This document shows positions 1 through 8,747 of a stretch of DNA of 32,611 nucleotides, in pieces. A program made the position numbers and the translations under genes. Origin of the DNA: an uncultured Christensenellaceae bacterium (GTDB taxonomy: Bacteria; Bacillota; Clostridia; Christensenellales; Pumilibacteraceae); contig CAJUNM010000020.1 in the NCBI GenBank assembly GCA_910587805.1, positions 1-32,611 on the forward strand, in the 5' to 3' direction. The notes below the pieces were generated by a model. The model saw nothing but the letters and a program-made list of their open reading frames with translations, had not been told where the DNA came from and searched no databases. Every line of letters begins with the position of its first letter. The stretch's first letter is position 1.

Positions 1-83
1 CATTCTCAAGCAATTTAGTTATTTTTTTCGTCCAACTTTTGGGGTTCATAGCATTATTCGCATCCGCTCTTTTGATTTCGCGC

Positions 84-3000
84 TTATTCCGTTACGGGAA
101 CGAGCTTGATATAGTCGAAGTTGCAACCGTCCGTACCGACCGTAATAAATTCGATCGTATTGTCGCCCGCAACGAGTTCTATCTCGCCCAGCTCGACTTC
201 CGCGGACGTGAACCATGCGTTCGTGTCCTTGGGCAGCATCACGCTATCATCTATCGCGATCGGCGCGCCCGTTTTTTCGGTATTGAAGTACACGCTGAAG
301 AACGAATTGAACTTGATATCGATATTGCGGATCGTAGTAGCGGCAATGAGCTTGACTTTTTGAATGCGGTCGGACTTGACCGTAAACTTCATACCCCTGC
401 CGACGTTGCCGTTCAGTCCGTCTATGAGCGGCGATTTGTATCCGCCGTCTTTGGTCGTGCACGGCTTGCCTATATACGCGCCGCCCGTAAGCTCCGCAAG
501 CTCCGCTTCGTAAATCAATGCGCCGCCGTCGTATTCCGCTTTATCCGCTATGGAAACGAGCGCGCTGCCTTGGAACTTGAAGTAGTCTATATTGCCTTGA
601 TTCTCTCCCTTGTCTTTGACAATAAGCATAAAGTAGTTGACGCCTTCGGCAAGTTCTATTTCGCCGAGATCGACTTCGCCGTACTCTGCCCAATCGACGC
701 TTCCGCCGTTGGACGGAGCTATAAACATAGCGTTGTTGTATGCGTCGGTATTCACAGCCTGTCTGTTTACATACAGTGCGAACCCATCGGCGAATTTCAA
801 ATCCTTGCGCCGCGTGATGTTTACGAACAGTCTCTGCGTGCTCGCTTCCGGCGAATAGAGCGCAAAGCTTATCGACGCGCCCGTATTGTTATTTATATCG
901 CCGACGATCGTATTGTTGTTGATCACTAAGCTCTGACCTTTATCGCCGCGACCGAGCTTGCCCCATTCCGCCTCGAACTTAAAGCTGCGCACATATCCGC
1001 AATCGGTACATTCGTTATTCGCATCGAAACTGTGCTTTGCAATTCCGCTCTTTTTGAACGTGTGTTCGCAACTGCCCGCGTGCCAGTGGTTTTCGTCGTC
1101 GAACGTCCAATCGCTCGAGTACGTGTGCTCATGTCCGCTCGGCGTGGGCGGCATGTACTCGACCGACGTTTCGCAATCGGTGGTTTCGAGCACGATATAG
1201 TCGAAAATATTAAACCCGTTCGTATCGGACTTGACTGTGAATTCTATCACGTTGGAGCGGTTATCGGCACCGTCGAGCAGATCGATCTCGCCGAGTATCG
1301 CCTCGATCGAAAGCTCGGTCTTATTGCTGCCGTAGCCTTTGATCACAGCGTCGCTCGTAAACGCCGCGCCGTTGACCTTAATATCGAACACGTCGGTTAT
1401 TTTGGTATCCGCGGCGAGCGGTGCGAACGCCGCAGTAAATACCGCTTTTGCGTTATGCTCGGCGTATATTGTAAAAGTAACTTTCGCGCCGATATTGCCG
1501 GCGAGGTTATGCACGACAAACACGCCTTGCTTTTCGTTCTTGGCGGGCAAGCCTTTGCTGCCCGCGGCGAGCGCCGCGTTTTCCGCCTCGAACTTATATT
1601 CCGTCGCCTCGACGTACCAATCGGGCGGCGTCGCGGAAACTTCCTCCGCCGCACGGAATTCCGCGAAGTCGAAATCAAATCCTATGTCGTTGCCCGTCTT
1701 GACGGCGAACGTGACAATGTTTTTACCGCGCTTGAGATTCATGCAACCGAGGTTGACGTTTGCAAACTCGCTCATATCGGCGACGCCTGCGCCTGCGGCG
1801 GGAACGACTGCGTTGGTCGTAAACACGGTATTCCCGACCGTTATACCGAACACATCGCTCACTCGCACGTCGTTCATGCGCTTGCTTACGGATATAACGG
1901 GATTGACCGTTATGTCGTTTTCCGCGAATACCGTGAACGATACCGCCGCACCGTTATTGCGATTAAGCCCCGTCACGACGGTTCTGCCGTCTGCGGTATC
2001 GGTAGTAACGTCGCTCATGCCGTTCTTGAGTTCGGCGTCCTCCGCCTCGAACTTATACGCCGCGGCATGCTCGACCATGCACTTGCCGTTTACGGTACAC
2101 GCTTCTTCCTCACAATCGAGGTCGAGGCATCTGCCGCAGGTCGTGCACTTTTGCGAACATGCGTGCGGAATATAGACCGACAGATCGCTGTCGCACAAAA
2201 GCTCTATTTTATCGAAGTTGTAGCCGCTGTAATTGCTCGCCATTACCACCGCGAACGAAATCGTATTAGTGCCTTTATTCAGCCTTACGCAACCGAGATT
2301 GACGGCGACAAAGTTCGTCCAGCCCTCTTTTCCGTCTTCCGTCGCTCCGACTATAGCCTTGGACGAAACGGGGTTGCCGTTTACCGTGGTGTACAGAACG
2401 TCGGTAAACACCGTATCCATAACGCGTCTGCTCACGTGCACCACAAGCGATGCTTCCGTATCCGCATCGGCGGTAATTTCAAACGTTAAGCTCGCGCCGA
2501 GGTTTTCATTTATTCCGCCGACGTACGTCACATTGCCGGTTTTGCCGATAGTCAGCTCTTTCTTCCCGTCTTTGAGTACGGAGTTTTCCGCCTCGAACAC
2601 ATATGACTTTTTGCCGTGTCCGCACTTATCCGCGCAAACTTCTTCTATGCAATCGAGATTATAGCATTTTTCGCATATCTCGCAGATGCTCTCGCATTCG
2701 TGCGGATGCCCTTGACACTTATCCGCGCAAACGACGTCCTCGCAGTCGGACGTGCACTTGCCGCACTTTTCGCACACATGTGCGCATACGTGGATCACGG
2801 GTAGCGTACCCGCGCCGCCGTTGTCAGACGGTTTGCGCGTAAGCGTTACGGGCAGAACAACGGAAAGCGTTATTATTACGACCATGACCGAGATCGACAC
2901 ATAGAACAGTATTTTGCTCGTTTTGTTCATTTTCATAAACATCGCGCCGAATCTGTCGTCCTCTATCTCGCCCGCTTTTATTTTGGCGAGACGGTCGGCG

Positions 3001-6000
3001 CGCGCCAATCTGTGCGCGCGGAACTTTTCTTTGAACCACGCGGTATTTACGATAAAGCTCGTTATCGCCATCAAAGCGAATATGCCCGTGAGGATGCCGA
3101 ACGTGATGCCGAACGCGTCGAGCAGTTTCTGCCACCATACCCGCACTTTATAAATGCGCGTCGACGCATCCATGCCGTTCATCGCATTGCTGTGAAGCTG
3201 CGCGTAAAGTATCCTATGGCACGACTCGCGCAGCGCGAGCATTACAGTCGGGTTATTAAGATACGACACGTCGGCGAATATATCGTCGGCGGTGATCTTT
3301 CCGCTCGGCGGCGATTGCTCGAAGTCCTCGTGATCGCTCTTGTGATCTATCATGAATTCTTCCGAACCGGATGCGCACATCCAAATGTCGTTGCCCGCCA
3401 TCAAGCCCTCGGCTTTTGCATGGATAGAGCACATGTGACGCACGTATTTGCCCGTAGAACCGGTGCAAGAGTCCGTTTCCACTATTCCATCGAATCCCCA
3501 TTCGCCGCGCAATACGTCCGAAAGCAAGCCCTTATGCGCGCCCGACCACGTGCAGCCTATGCGGTTGAACGAGGACATAACGCCGTTCATTTTGCCTTCG
3601 GTAACGGCTATCTCGAACGCGCGCAAATATACGTCGCGCATCGTCTGCTCGTTTGCAAACGTTGCTATGCCGTAACGGTTGGTCTCGGTATCGTTGAGCG
3701 CATAGTGTTTTGTCTCCACTATAACGCCGTATTTTTGCAATCCTTTGGTTTCCGCCGCGAGCATTTTGCCCGACAGCACGCCGTCCTCGGAGAAGTACTC
3801 CCAATTCCGTCCGCTGTACGCGCTGCGGTGTATGCAGCCGCCCGGTCCGTATATAACGGTAAAGCCCGCATGAAGTATTTCCATACCGAACGCTTTGCCT
3901 ACGTTTTCGACAAGCTCGGCGTCGAAAGTCGCCGCAAGCACTACTTCGCTCGGAAAGCTGAACGTACTCTTGAGCGTAGGGTTATTAGCTTTTAATCCCG
4001 CAGGACCGTCGCGTGAAAGCAGCCCCGGCGCGCCGACGCTCGCAGCGCCCGCCAAGTTGTTCAAACCGTAAGAGATGAGGAACTGCTGTTCTTCGACCGT
4101 CATTTGATTGAGCAAGTCCTGCCACAGCGGATCGTCGAACTCGAGATCCATAAGCATGGCTATAGTAAGCGTGCCGGCTTCGTAAGTCACTTGTTCGTAC
4201 TTGGGCATTTCGTCGTTCTCTTTCGCTTCGACGGGATGACCGTACTTCATATCCTCGACCATTATATCGTTTACGCACTTGAGCTTAACGCCGCCGTCCG
4301 CAGGATAGGTGCCTTGCCAATCGCTGCGCGTAAGATATTTTATTTTTTGGTCGGCAGTGCCGGCATAGAGATTTATATCCGCATCGTCGAAACGGTTTGT
4401 TATTTCCGCGCCGGTATGCGTCGAAGTATTGTATTTTACGAAATCGTCATTCTCTATCTGTATTTTGTGCGCAAGCTCGGCTTTGCCGTTGTAGTCCATA
4501 CCCTGCGCCGTGGTATAGCCTTTTGCCGCGAGTATGTTATTGAGCGCGTCGTGCGCGTTCGTGCCGGCGGCAAGATAATAATCGCCCGCTTCGAGTATGT
4601 ACGTTTTCTGCCCGTACGCGTCGTAAGCTTTGAATTCCTCCGCCTTTACCGTGACGGTGAGCGTATCACGCTCGTTCGGCGCGAGGTTTTTCGTCTTTGC
4701 AAACCCTACAAGCTCCACCGCCGATTTTTCTATGCGATGTTCGGGGTTTTTGTCGTAATCGGTGTACGGTTTTTGCAAATAAACTTGCAAAGCTTCCTTG
4801 CCCGAGTATTCCGTTCCGCTGTTGGTTATGGTAAGCGAAACCTCATAATCGCCGTCGTTGTTCTTTTCTACGTTATAATCGCCGTATGTAAAATCGGTAT
4901 ACGATCCGCCGTAGCCGAACGGATACGCCACTTCGTCGGAGTAATTCCAAGCACCCCCCCCCGACGTTACGCCGGCAGTTCCCGTCGCTGCGCCGCGACC
5001 TATGACCGCATCTTCGTACCGCGTTTCGTAATAACGGTATCCGACGTATATGCCTTCTTGATATACGATATATTTATCGTTGTTGGTCATGTAGGCGGCG
5101 TTATTCGGATTGCTGTCGATAAGCGGACTTTCCGTCCAACTGTTGTCGCCGAAATTAACGTTTGCGGGCGCGGAATAATTGTTGTACGCGAACGTGTCGG
5201 GAAGCTTGCCCGAAACGGAATAATCGCCTCTGCCCGACAATACCGCCGCGATCTGCTCGTACGACATCGTTCCCGCCTGTCCGACCCAAACGCAAGCGTC
5301 TATGCCGAGACTTTTTATATGCTCGAACTGCATCGCGTTATCGGAATTTATGAGCAACACGACTTTGGACAGCTTGTTTTCTTTGCGCATCTGTACGAGA
5401 TTGTCGATAACGTCCTTTTCGTCTTGCGTGATGTCGAGATAATTCTTATCGTCGAGGAACGTGTCGTTGCCGGAAGGCAGAATATCGCTCTGTTCGCCCG
5501 CTACGCGCGATATGATCATGACCGCGGTGTCGGTTGCGGACACGCTCGATTCCACGGCGCTCGCCACCGCCGACCACGGCGCTTCATTAGGATTTCTCCA
5601 CCCGCGCTTATACGTGCCGACAAGACCGGTATAAGCCAAAAACAAATCGGTATTGTATTGCAAACCGTATTTGGGAAAAACGTTTCTGAACGGGTCCGGC
5701 GGATTGACGCTCATGCCGCCCGAGCCGTCGCCCAAAAACACATAATTCACCGACGACACGCCGAACATGCTCACTCGCGAATTTTCCGCAAGCGGCAATG
5801 CGCCGCCGTTGTTCCACAACAAAACGCTGCCCTCTACGGCTGCCTGCAACGCGACTTCTTGCGAATTTTTGCGCATCGCTTCGTCGTCGTAGACCGCATG
5901 CCAAATATTGTCGGAGTCCTTTTCGTAAATTGTATTGCCGTCCGCGTCTTTTTTGGTATAATCTGACTTATAATAATCGGTGCCTTTGCCGCTGCTTTCG

Positions 6001-6170
6001 CCGACCTGCACTTGCTTATACGGATTTATTCCGAAAAATCCGTTGATGCCCGCTTGGAAACCGTCGGCGATGTTTGCGCCGACGAGCACGATCGCAAACA
6101 GTATTCCGAAGAATACGGTGAGCATCGTCCACAAAGACCTCTTAAAGACTTTCTTTAACGCCTTATACAT
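84..6170 (-). CDS. Giant membrane-anchored GH3 glycoside hydrolase with five CBM-like modules
   Basis: A 2028-aa surface enzyme, probably hydrolysing beta-linked sugars. The order is permuted relative to classical GH3: the GH3 C-terminal-type domain comes first (about 95-425, with EGIYVGYRYYETRY at 372-385), then a fibronectin-III-like domain (440-545), then the catalytic barrel (about 680-990; KHYALND at 821, likely nucleophile D900 in VETD). E226 in AGEQSD could be the acid/base. Helices lie at about 13-34, 1016-1041 and 1087-1110; the basic loop 1042-1086 should be cytoplasmic, which places both the enzyme and the tail outside. A stalk with 14 Cys (1129-1183) leads to five modules opening with F/YEAE (about 1190, 1372, 1525, 1730, 1885), typical of CBM6/35-like beta-sandwiches. 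The start at 6170 has GAGGAGGA upstream; an ATG at 6227 lies inside the previous gene and was rejected. Permuted GH3 enzymes are known in rumen bacteria. The substrate is unknown. Confidence 0.93.
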   Translation of the reverse strand: MYKALKKVFKRSLWTMLTVFFGILFAIVLVGANIADGFQAGINGFFGINPYKQVQVGESSGKGTDYYKSDYTKKDADGNTIYEKDSDNIWHAVYDDEAMRKNSQEVALQAAVEGSVLLWNNGGALPLAENSRVSMFGVSSVNYVFLGDGSGGMSVNPPDPFRNVFPKYGLQYNTDLFLAYTGLVGTYKRGWRNPNEAPWSAVASAVESSVSATDTAVMIISRVAGEQSDILPSGNDTFLDDKNYLDITQDEKDVIDNLVQMRKENKLSKVVLLINSDNAMQFEHIKSLGIDACVWVGQAGTMSYEQIAAVLSGRGDYSVSGKLPDTFAYNNYSAPANVNFGDNSWTESPLIDSNPNNAAYMTNNDKYIVYQEGIYVGYRYYETRYEDAVIGRGAATGTAGVTSGGGAWNYSDEVAYPFGYGGSYTDFTYGDYNVEKNNDGDYEVSLTITNSGTEYSGKEALQVYLQKPYTDYDKNPEHRIEKSAVELVGFAKTKNLAPNERDTLTVTVKAEEFKAYDAYGQKTYILEAGDYYLAAGTNAHDALNNILAAKGYTTAQGMDYNGKAELAHKIQIENDDFVKYNTSTHTGAEITNRFDDADINLYAGTADQKIKYLTRSDWQGTYPADGGVKLKCVNDIMVEDMKYGHPVEAKENDEMPKYEQVTYEAGTLTIAMLMDLEFDDPLWQDLLNQMTVEEQQFLISYGLNNLAGAASVGAPGLLSRDGPAGLKANNPTLKSTFSFPSEVVLAATFDAELVENVGKAFGMEILHAGFTVIYGPGGCIHRSAYSGRNWEYFSEDGVLSGKMLAAETKGLQKYGVIVETKHYALNDTETNRYGIATFANEQTMRDVYLRAFEIAVTEGKMNGVMSSFNRIGCTWSGAHKGLLSDVLRGEWGFDGIVETDSCTGSTGKYVRHMCSIHAKAEGLMAGNDIWMCASGSEEFMIDHKSDHEDFEQSPPSGKITADDIFADVSYLNNPTVMLALRESCHRILYAQLHSNAMNGMDASTRIYKVRVWWQKLLDAFGITFGILTGIFALMAITSFIVNTAWFKEKFRAHRLARADRLAKIKAGEIEDDRFGAMFMKMNKTSKILFYVSISVMVVIITLSVVLPVTLTRKPSDNGGAGTLPVIHVCAHVCEKCGKCTSDCEDVVCADKCQGHPHECESICEICEKCYNLDCIEEVCADKCGHGKKSYVFEAENSVLKDGKKELTIGKTGNVTYVGGINENLGASLTFEITADADTEASLVVHVSRRVMDTVFTDVLYTTVNGNPVSSKAIVGATEDGKEGWTNFVAVNLGCVRLNKGTNTISFAVVMASNYSGYNFDKIELLCDSDLSVYIPHACSQKCTTCGRCLDLDCEEEACTVNGKCMVEHAAAYKFEAEDAELKNGMSDVTTDTADGRTVVTGLNRNNGAAVSFTVFAENDITVNPVISVSKRMNDVRVSDVFGITVGNTVFTTNAVVPAAGAGVADMSEFANVNLGCMNLKRGKNIVTFAVKTGNDIGFDFDFAEFRAAEEVSATPPDWYVEATEYKFEAENAALAAGSKGLPAKNEKQGVFVVHNLAGNIGAKVTFTIYAEHNAKAVFTAAFAPLAADTKITDVFDIKVNGAAFTSDAVIKGYGSNKTELSIEAILGEIDLLDGADNRSNVIEFTVKSDTNGFNIFDYIVLETTDCETSVEYMPPTPSGHEHTYSSDWTFDDENHWHAGSCEHTFKKSGIAKHSFDANNECTDCGYVRSFKFEAEWGKLGRGDKGQSLVINNNTIVGDINNNTGASISFALYSPEASTQRLFVNITRRKDLKFADGFALYVNRQAVNTDAYNNAMFIAPSNGGSVDWAEYGEVDLGEIELAEGVNYFMLIVKDKGENQGNIDYFKFQGSALVSIADKAEYDGGALIYEAELAELTGGAYIGKPCTTKDGGYKSPLIDGLNGNVGRGMKFTVKSDRIQKVKLIAATTIRNIDIKFNSFFSVYFNTEKTGAPIAIDDSVMLPKDTNAWFTSAEVELGEIELVAGDNTIEFITVGTDGCNFDYIKLVPVTE
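4954..4962 (-). repeat. Nine-G homopolymer inside the GH3 gene
   Basis: Nine consecutive G on the coding strand encode part of Ser-Gly-Gly-Gly near residue 404, before the catalytic barrel. A one-base slip would shift the frame and remove the catalytic domain, the stalk and all binding modules. Confidence 0.85.
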
Positions 6171-6171
6171 A

Positions 6172-6438
6172 CTAAAAGTCCTCCTCGTCGTCGATCTTGG
6201 GATATTTGACGCGTTGAATAACGGCAAAAACCGCCGTCGTTATGAGCGCCGCAACGAAAATAATGTCGAACACAAAAAGCAATATCTGCCACCAATTGGC
6301 AAACATCGACACCGTTTCGCTCGTTTGCGCCGCAACGCTGTTCAAATAAATATTTGCGCCGATAAATCCGGCTATGCCGAAAAACGCGAGCATCGCGCAC
6401 ACTCCGGCAAGTATCGAGAACGGAATTTTCTTTATCAT
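6172..6438 (-). CDS. Small two-helix membrane protein upstream of the giant GH3
   Basis: An 88-aa protein of unrecognised family. Hydrophobic segments at about 7-33 and 50-74 flank a short polar loop, and the tail is acidic (DDEEDF), so both ends are probably cytoplasmic. Its ATG has GGAGGT nearby. Its stop codon is one base before the ATG of the GH3 gene, and the codons for the last residues (DEED) carry the GAGGAGGA ribosome site of that gene. Translation of the two is therefore probably coupled. It could be a membrane partner or assembly factor of the GH3 protein; this is inference from position only. Confidence 0.8.
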   Translation of the reverse strand: MIKKIPFSILAGVCAMLAFFGIAGFIGANIYLNSVAAQTSETVSMFANWWQILLFVFDIIFVAALITTAVFAVIQRVKYPKIDDEEDF

Positions 6439-6491
6439 CGTTTACCTCCGATATGTTTTGCCGCGGCAATCCCGCACCGCAACTTACCGAA

Positions 6492-6520
6492 AGCATACTA
6501 TACCTTAACATTTATTACAA
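6492..6520 (-). promoter_or_regulatory. Predicted promoter of the small membrane protein-GH3 operon
   Basis: -35 TTGTAA (6515-6520) and -10 TATGCT (6492-6497) with a 17-bp spacer, on the minus strand. The -10 is weak (TATAGT overlaps as an alternative), which fits an activator-dependent promoter. A LytTR-type direct repeat sits 10 bp upstream. Confidence 0.55.
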
Positions 6521-6530
6521 TACTTACCGC

Positions 6531-6560
6531 ACGAAATTACATTTTTTACGCATAAACGTA
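6531..6560 (-). promoter_or_regulatory. LytTR-type direct repeat before the GH3 operon
   Basis: Read on the minus strand, TACGTTTAT (6552-6560) and TAATTTCGT (6531-6539) are separated by exactly 12 bp; the second ends 10 bp before the -35. They match the published LytTR half-site pattern [TA][AC][CA]GTTN[AG][TG] at 9/9 and 8/9 positions. The neighbouring LytTR regulator (7917-8630) is the obvious candidate to bind. Confidence 0.65.
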
Positions 6561-6573
6561 GATCGTCGGAATT

Positions 6574-7917
6574 TTACGAACCGCTTTTTAACGACGGCAA
6601 CAGGATGTTCAGCTTGAAAACGTCGCCGCTTACTTCCACGAAAATATCCCCGCCGTACTTGTCCGTTATGTATTTCATACTTTTTATCCCGTAACCGTGA
6701 TAGTTTTTATCCGCTTTGGTCGTTACGGGCAAACCGTCGTCGCCGAATCTGACCGCGCCGCCGAACGAGTTTTGCACGTTGACGGTGACAAGCTCGCCTG
6801 TCGCGTACAGCTTGAACCCGACTATGCGTTTTTCAGGCTCGTCGACCGACATCGCGGCTTCGAGCGCATTGTCGAGCGCGTTGCCTATAAGACTGAAAAG
6901 CTCGCACTCGCTCAAAAACCCGAGCGCCGCGCCGTCCGCTATACAAGACAGCGTTATGCCGTTACTGCGCGCTTTCAAACTCTTTTCGGTCAGTATAACG
7001 TCGAGCGTTTCGTTGCCCGTTTTAACGACCGAATCGTATATGCTGATCGTCTTTTCCATTTCGGATATAAGCTCGCCGCTCAATTTTTGATTTTCGCCTA
7101 TCTCGCGTATTTGATGCCGCATGTCGTGGCATTTCATATTGATCAAGTCCATGCTTTCTTTTAGCAGCGCATACTGTTTCTTTTCCTCGCGGTACAAGCG
7201 ATTCACGGTCTCCATATCGTTTTGCAATTCTTTGGAGTACACGAGCGAAAACTGCGCGTACAGCAAAAGCACGCAGCAGAGCATATTGAGCACGCATACG
7301 CAAACTATGCTCGAAAATCCGTTATCCGCATACACCGCAAACGCATTTATGATTATATCCGTCAACAGCCCCGCGCCGATCAAAAACAACAGCGACGCGC
7401 TCTTTACGCGCATATCCGCGCCCTTTCTTATCCTTCCGCCGAACACCGCAAAGAACGCCCAATACGACCCGACAAAGCAAAGCAGATATATCAGCATATA
7501 CAGCACGGACAGCTTGTCGAACGCCATGATATCTACGGCGGAATTGCCGTACATTCCTATTATGGGATTGCTGCCGAAACTTACCAACGTTAAAAGCAGC
7601 GTCGCGCATTGATACGAAAAATGCTGTATCGTGTACGACGCGATCGCGCAAAACAGCATATTTATCCAACGTTCCGAATAACAAAACTCGAGCATCGGCA
7701 CAGTAACCGCAAACAGAACGAAGAACATGAACGACGTGTACCACGCATTGTTGACAGGCACGGGAAAAAGCGCCGCAGCCGCGAGCAGCGCCACGACGCA
7801 TGCGGCAAACCGCAAAGCGTACAGCCTGCGTTTTTTCAGTCTGAACGTAAACAAAAACTCCGCGACGAGTATCTCGACGGCGAACAGTATCTTGGTAAAA
7901 AAGATGTTTGTAAGCAT
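6574..7917 (-). CDS. GHKL sensor histidine kinase (AgrC/ComD type)
   Basis: A 447-aa sensor kinase. About six transmembrane helices fill residues 1-225, followed by a coiled linker and a cytoplasmic kinase core. The phospho-acceptor is H264 in CHDMRHQI; the N box is NALDNALEAA (N346) and the G box GYGIKSM (408-414), the short ATP-lid form of HATPase_c_5/GHKL kinases. In this family the membrane part usually senses a peptide and the partner is a LytTR regulator. That regulator is directly upstream: its TGA and this ATG share one base, so the two are co-translated. No AgrB or AgrD gene is visible in the window, so the signal is unknown. Confidence 0.92.
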   Translation of the reverse strand: MLTNIFFTKILFAVEILVAEFLFTFRLKKRRLYALRFAACVVALLAAAALFPVPVNNAWYTSFMFFVLFAVTVPMLEFCYSERWINMLFCAIASYTIQHFSYQCATLLLTLVSFGSNPIIGMYGNSAVDIMAFDKLSVLYMLIYLLCFVGSYWAFFAVFGGRIRKGADMRVKSASLLFLIGAGLLTDIIINAFAVYADNGFSSIVCVCVLNMLCCVLLLYAQFSLVYSKELQNDMETVNRLYREEKKQYALLKESMDLINMKCHDMRHQIREIGENQKLSGELISEMEKTISIYDSVVKTGNETLDVILTEKSLKARSNGITLSCIADGAALGFLSECELFSLIGNALDNALEAAMSVDEPEKRIVGFKLYATGELVTVNVQNSFGGAVRFGDDGLPVTTKADKNYHGYGIKSMKYITDKYGGDIFVEVSGDVFKLNILLPSLKSGS

Positions 7918-8630
7918 CAGTCTCCGCCCGATAAGAACGCATTGAGCGCGCGCATGAACGCCGCGCGTTTCAAATGCGATATCTGCAATTCCTCTCCGTC
8001 AACCGTTACCGACAATTGCCGCACCGATGTTACGTACCGCAAATTGACGAGATAGCAACGGTTGCACGACGCGAAAAACGCCGAACGCAATTGCTCCTCG
8101 AGCGCGCACAGCGAACCGCTCGAAGTAAAATCCCCGTCAACCGTGTGGTAAACGAGCACGTGCTTATACACTTCTATATATTTGATCTTCGACGCGCTCA
8201 AGCGCATTTTCCCGTCCTTGTTGGAGATCCAAACCGCAACGTCGGTTCTCCGCCTAAACGTTTCCAACGCTTCTTTGAGCTTGAAAGCAAAATTATACCT
8301 CGACACGGGTTTGACTATAAAATCGAACGCGCGCACTTCGTAGCCTTTGACCGCATACTGCGCCATGTTCGTCACGAATATTACTATAACGTCGCGATTG
8401 CTCTCGCGCAGTCGCTTTACTACGTCCATGCCGTTGCCGTCGGGCAGTTCGATGTCCATGAATACTATGTCGTAATTCCCTTTGAACGCATCGATAAACG
8501 AGGTCGCGGTGTAATACCTGCCGACCTCGAACGTTTCATGCTCGGATACTCCGTACTCCTCTATATACCCGAGCAAAGCGTCCGACGCGCTCTTATCATC
8601 TTCGACTATAGCTATCCTGACACTTTCCAT
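7917..8630 (-). CDS. LytTR-family response regulator (AgrA/LytR type)
   Basis: A 237-aa transcription regulator with a receiver domain (about 5-125; acidic pocket E10/D11/D12, phospho-acceptor D59 in FMDIELPDG, switch Thr in FVTNMA, conserved Lys in VKPVS) and a LytTR DNA-binding domain (about 130-235, with RCYLVNLRYV). It should be phosphorylated by the GHKL kinase encoded immediately downstream and then bind paired 9-bp direct repeats. Such repeats stand before its own promoter (8677-8706) and before the GH3 operon (6531-6560). No ribosome site precedes the ATG, and the predicted transcription start coincides with the A of the ATG, so the mRNA may be leaderless. Confidence 0.94.
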   Translation of the reverse strand: MESVRIAIVEDDKSASDALLGYIEEYGVSEHETFEVGRYYTATSFIDAFKGNYDIVFMDIELPDGNGMDVVKRLRESNRDVIVIFVTNMAQYAVKGYEVRAFDFIVKPVSRYNFAFKLKEALETFRRRTDVAVWISNKDGKMRLSASKIKYIEVYKHVLVYHTVDGDFTSSGSLCALEEQLRSAFFASCNRCYLVNLRYVTSVRQLSVTVDGEELQISHLKRAAFMRALNAFLSGGD

Positions 8631-8636
8631 ATGTCA

Positions 8637-8665
8637 ATTATAAAACATAATACCGTATTTGTCAA
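8637..8665 (-). promoter_or_regulatory. Consensus sigma-A promoter of the LytTR regulator gene
   Basis: A perfect TTGACA (8660-8665) and TATAAT (8637-8642) with a 17-bp spacer on the minus strand. Counting seven bases from the -10 puts +1 at 8630, the first base of the start codon. Confidence 0.8.
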
Positions 8666-8676
8666 TACCCGAACGC

Positions 8677-8706
8677 ATAAACATATATTTTCGCCGCACG
8701 AATGTT
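8677..8706 (-). promoter_or_regulatory. LytTR-type direct repeat before the regulator gene
   Basis: On the minus strand, AACATTCGT (8698-8706) and TATGTTTAT (8677-8685) are separated by 12 bp and end 11 bp before the -35. Each matches the LytTR half-site pattern at 8 of 9 positions. This is nearly the same geometry as the repeat at 6531-6560 and suggests autoregulation. Confidence 0.6.
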
Positions 8707-8713
8707 TTTATGC

Positions 8714-8736
8714 AAAACAAAACCGCCCGAAGGCGG
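8714..8736 (-). terminator. Rho-independent terminator after the coiled-coil gene
   Basis: On the minus strand CCGCC-TTCG-GGCGG (8723-8736) is followed by TTTTGTTTT. It ends the 8748-11003 operon and separates it from the LytTR regulator promoter. Confidence 0.85.
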
Positions 8737-8747
8737 CTTGCCGATAA

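Noticed and set aside
1..83. Terminator after the giant GH3 gene
   Set aside because: Only a four-base CCAA/TTGG stem is visible; too weak to call.
1032..2489. Plus-strand open frame (485 codons)
   Set aside because: Opposite the carbohydrate-binding modules of the GH3 gene; Arg/Val/His-rich shadow without a start signal.
4104..5966. Long open frame (620 codons) on the plus strand opposite the GH3 gene
   Set aside because: Antisense shadow caused by codon bias; the minus strand carries clear GH3 motifs and the plus frame has no ribosome site or recognisable domain.
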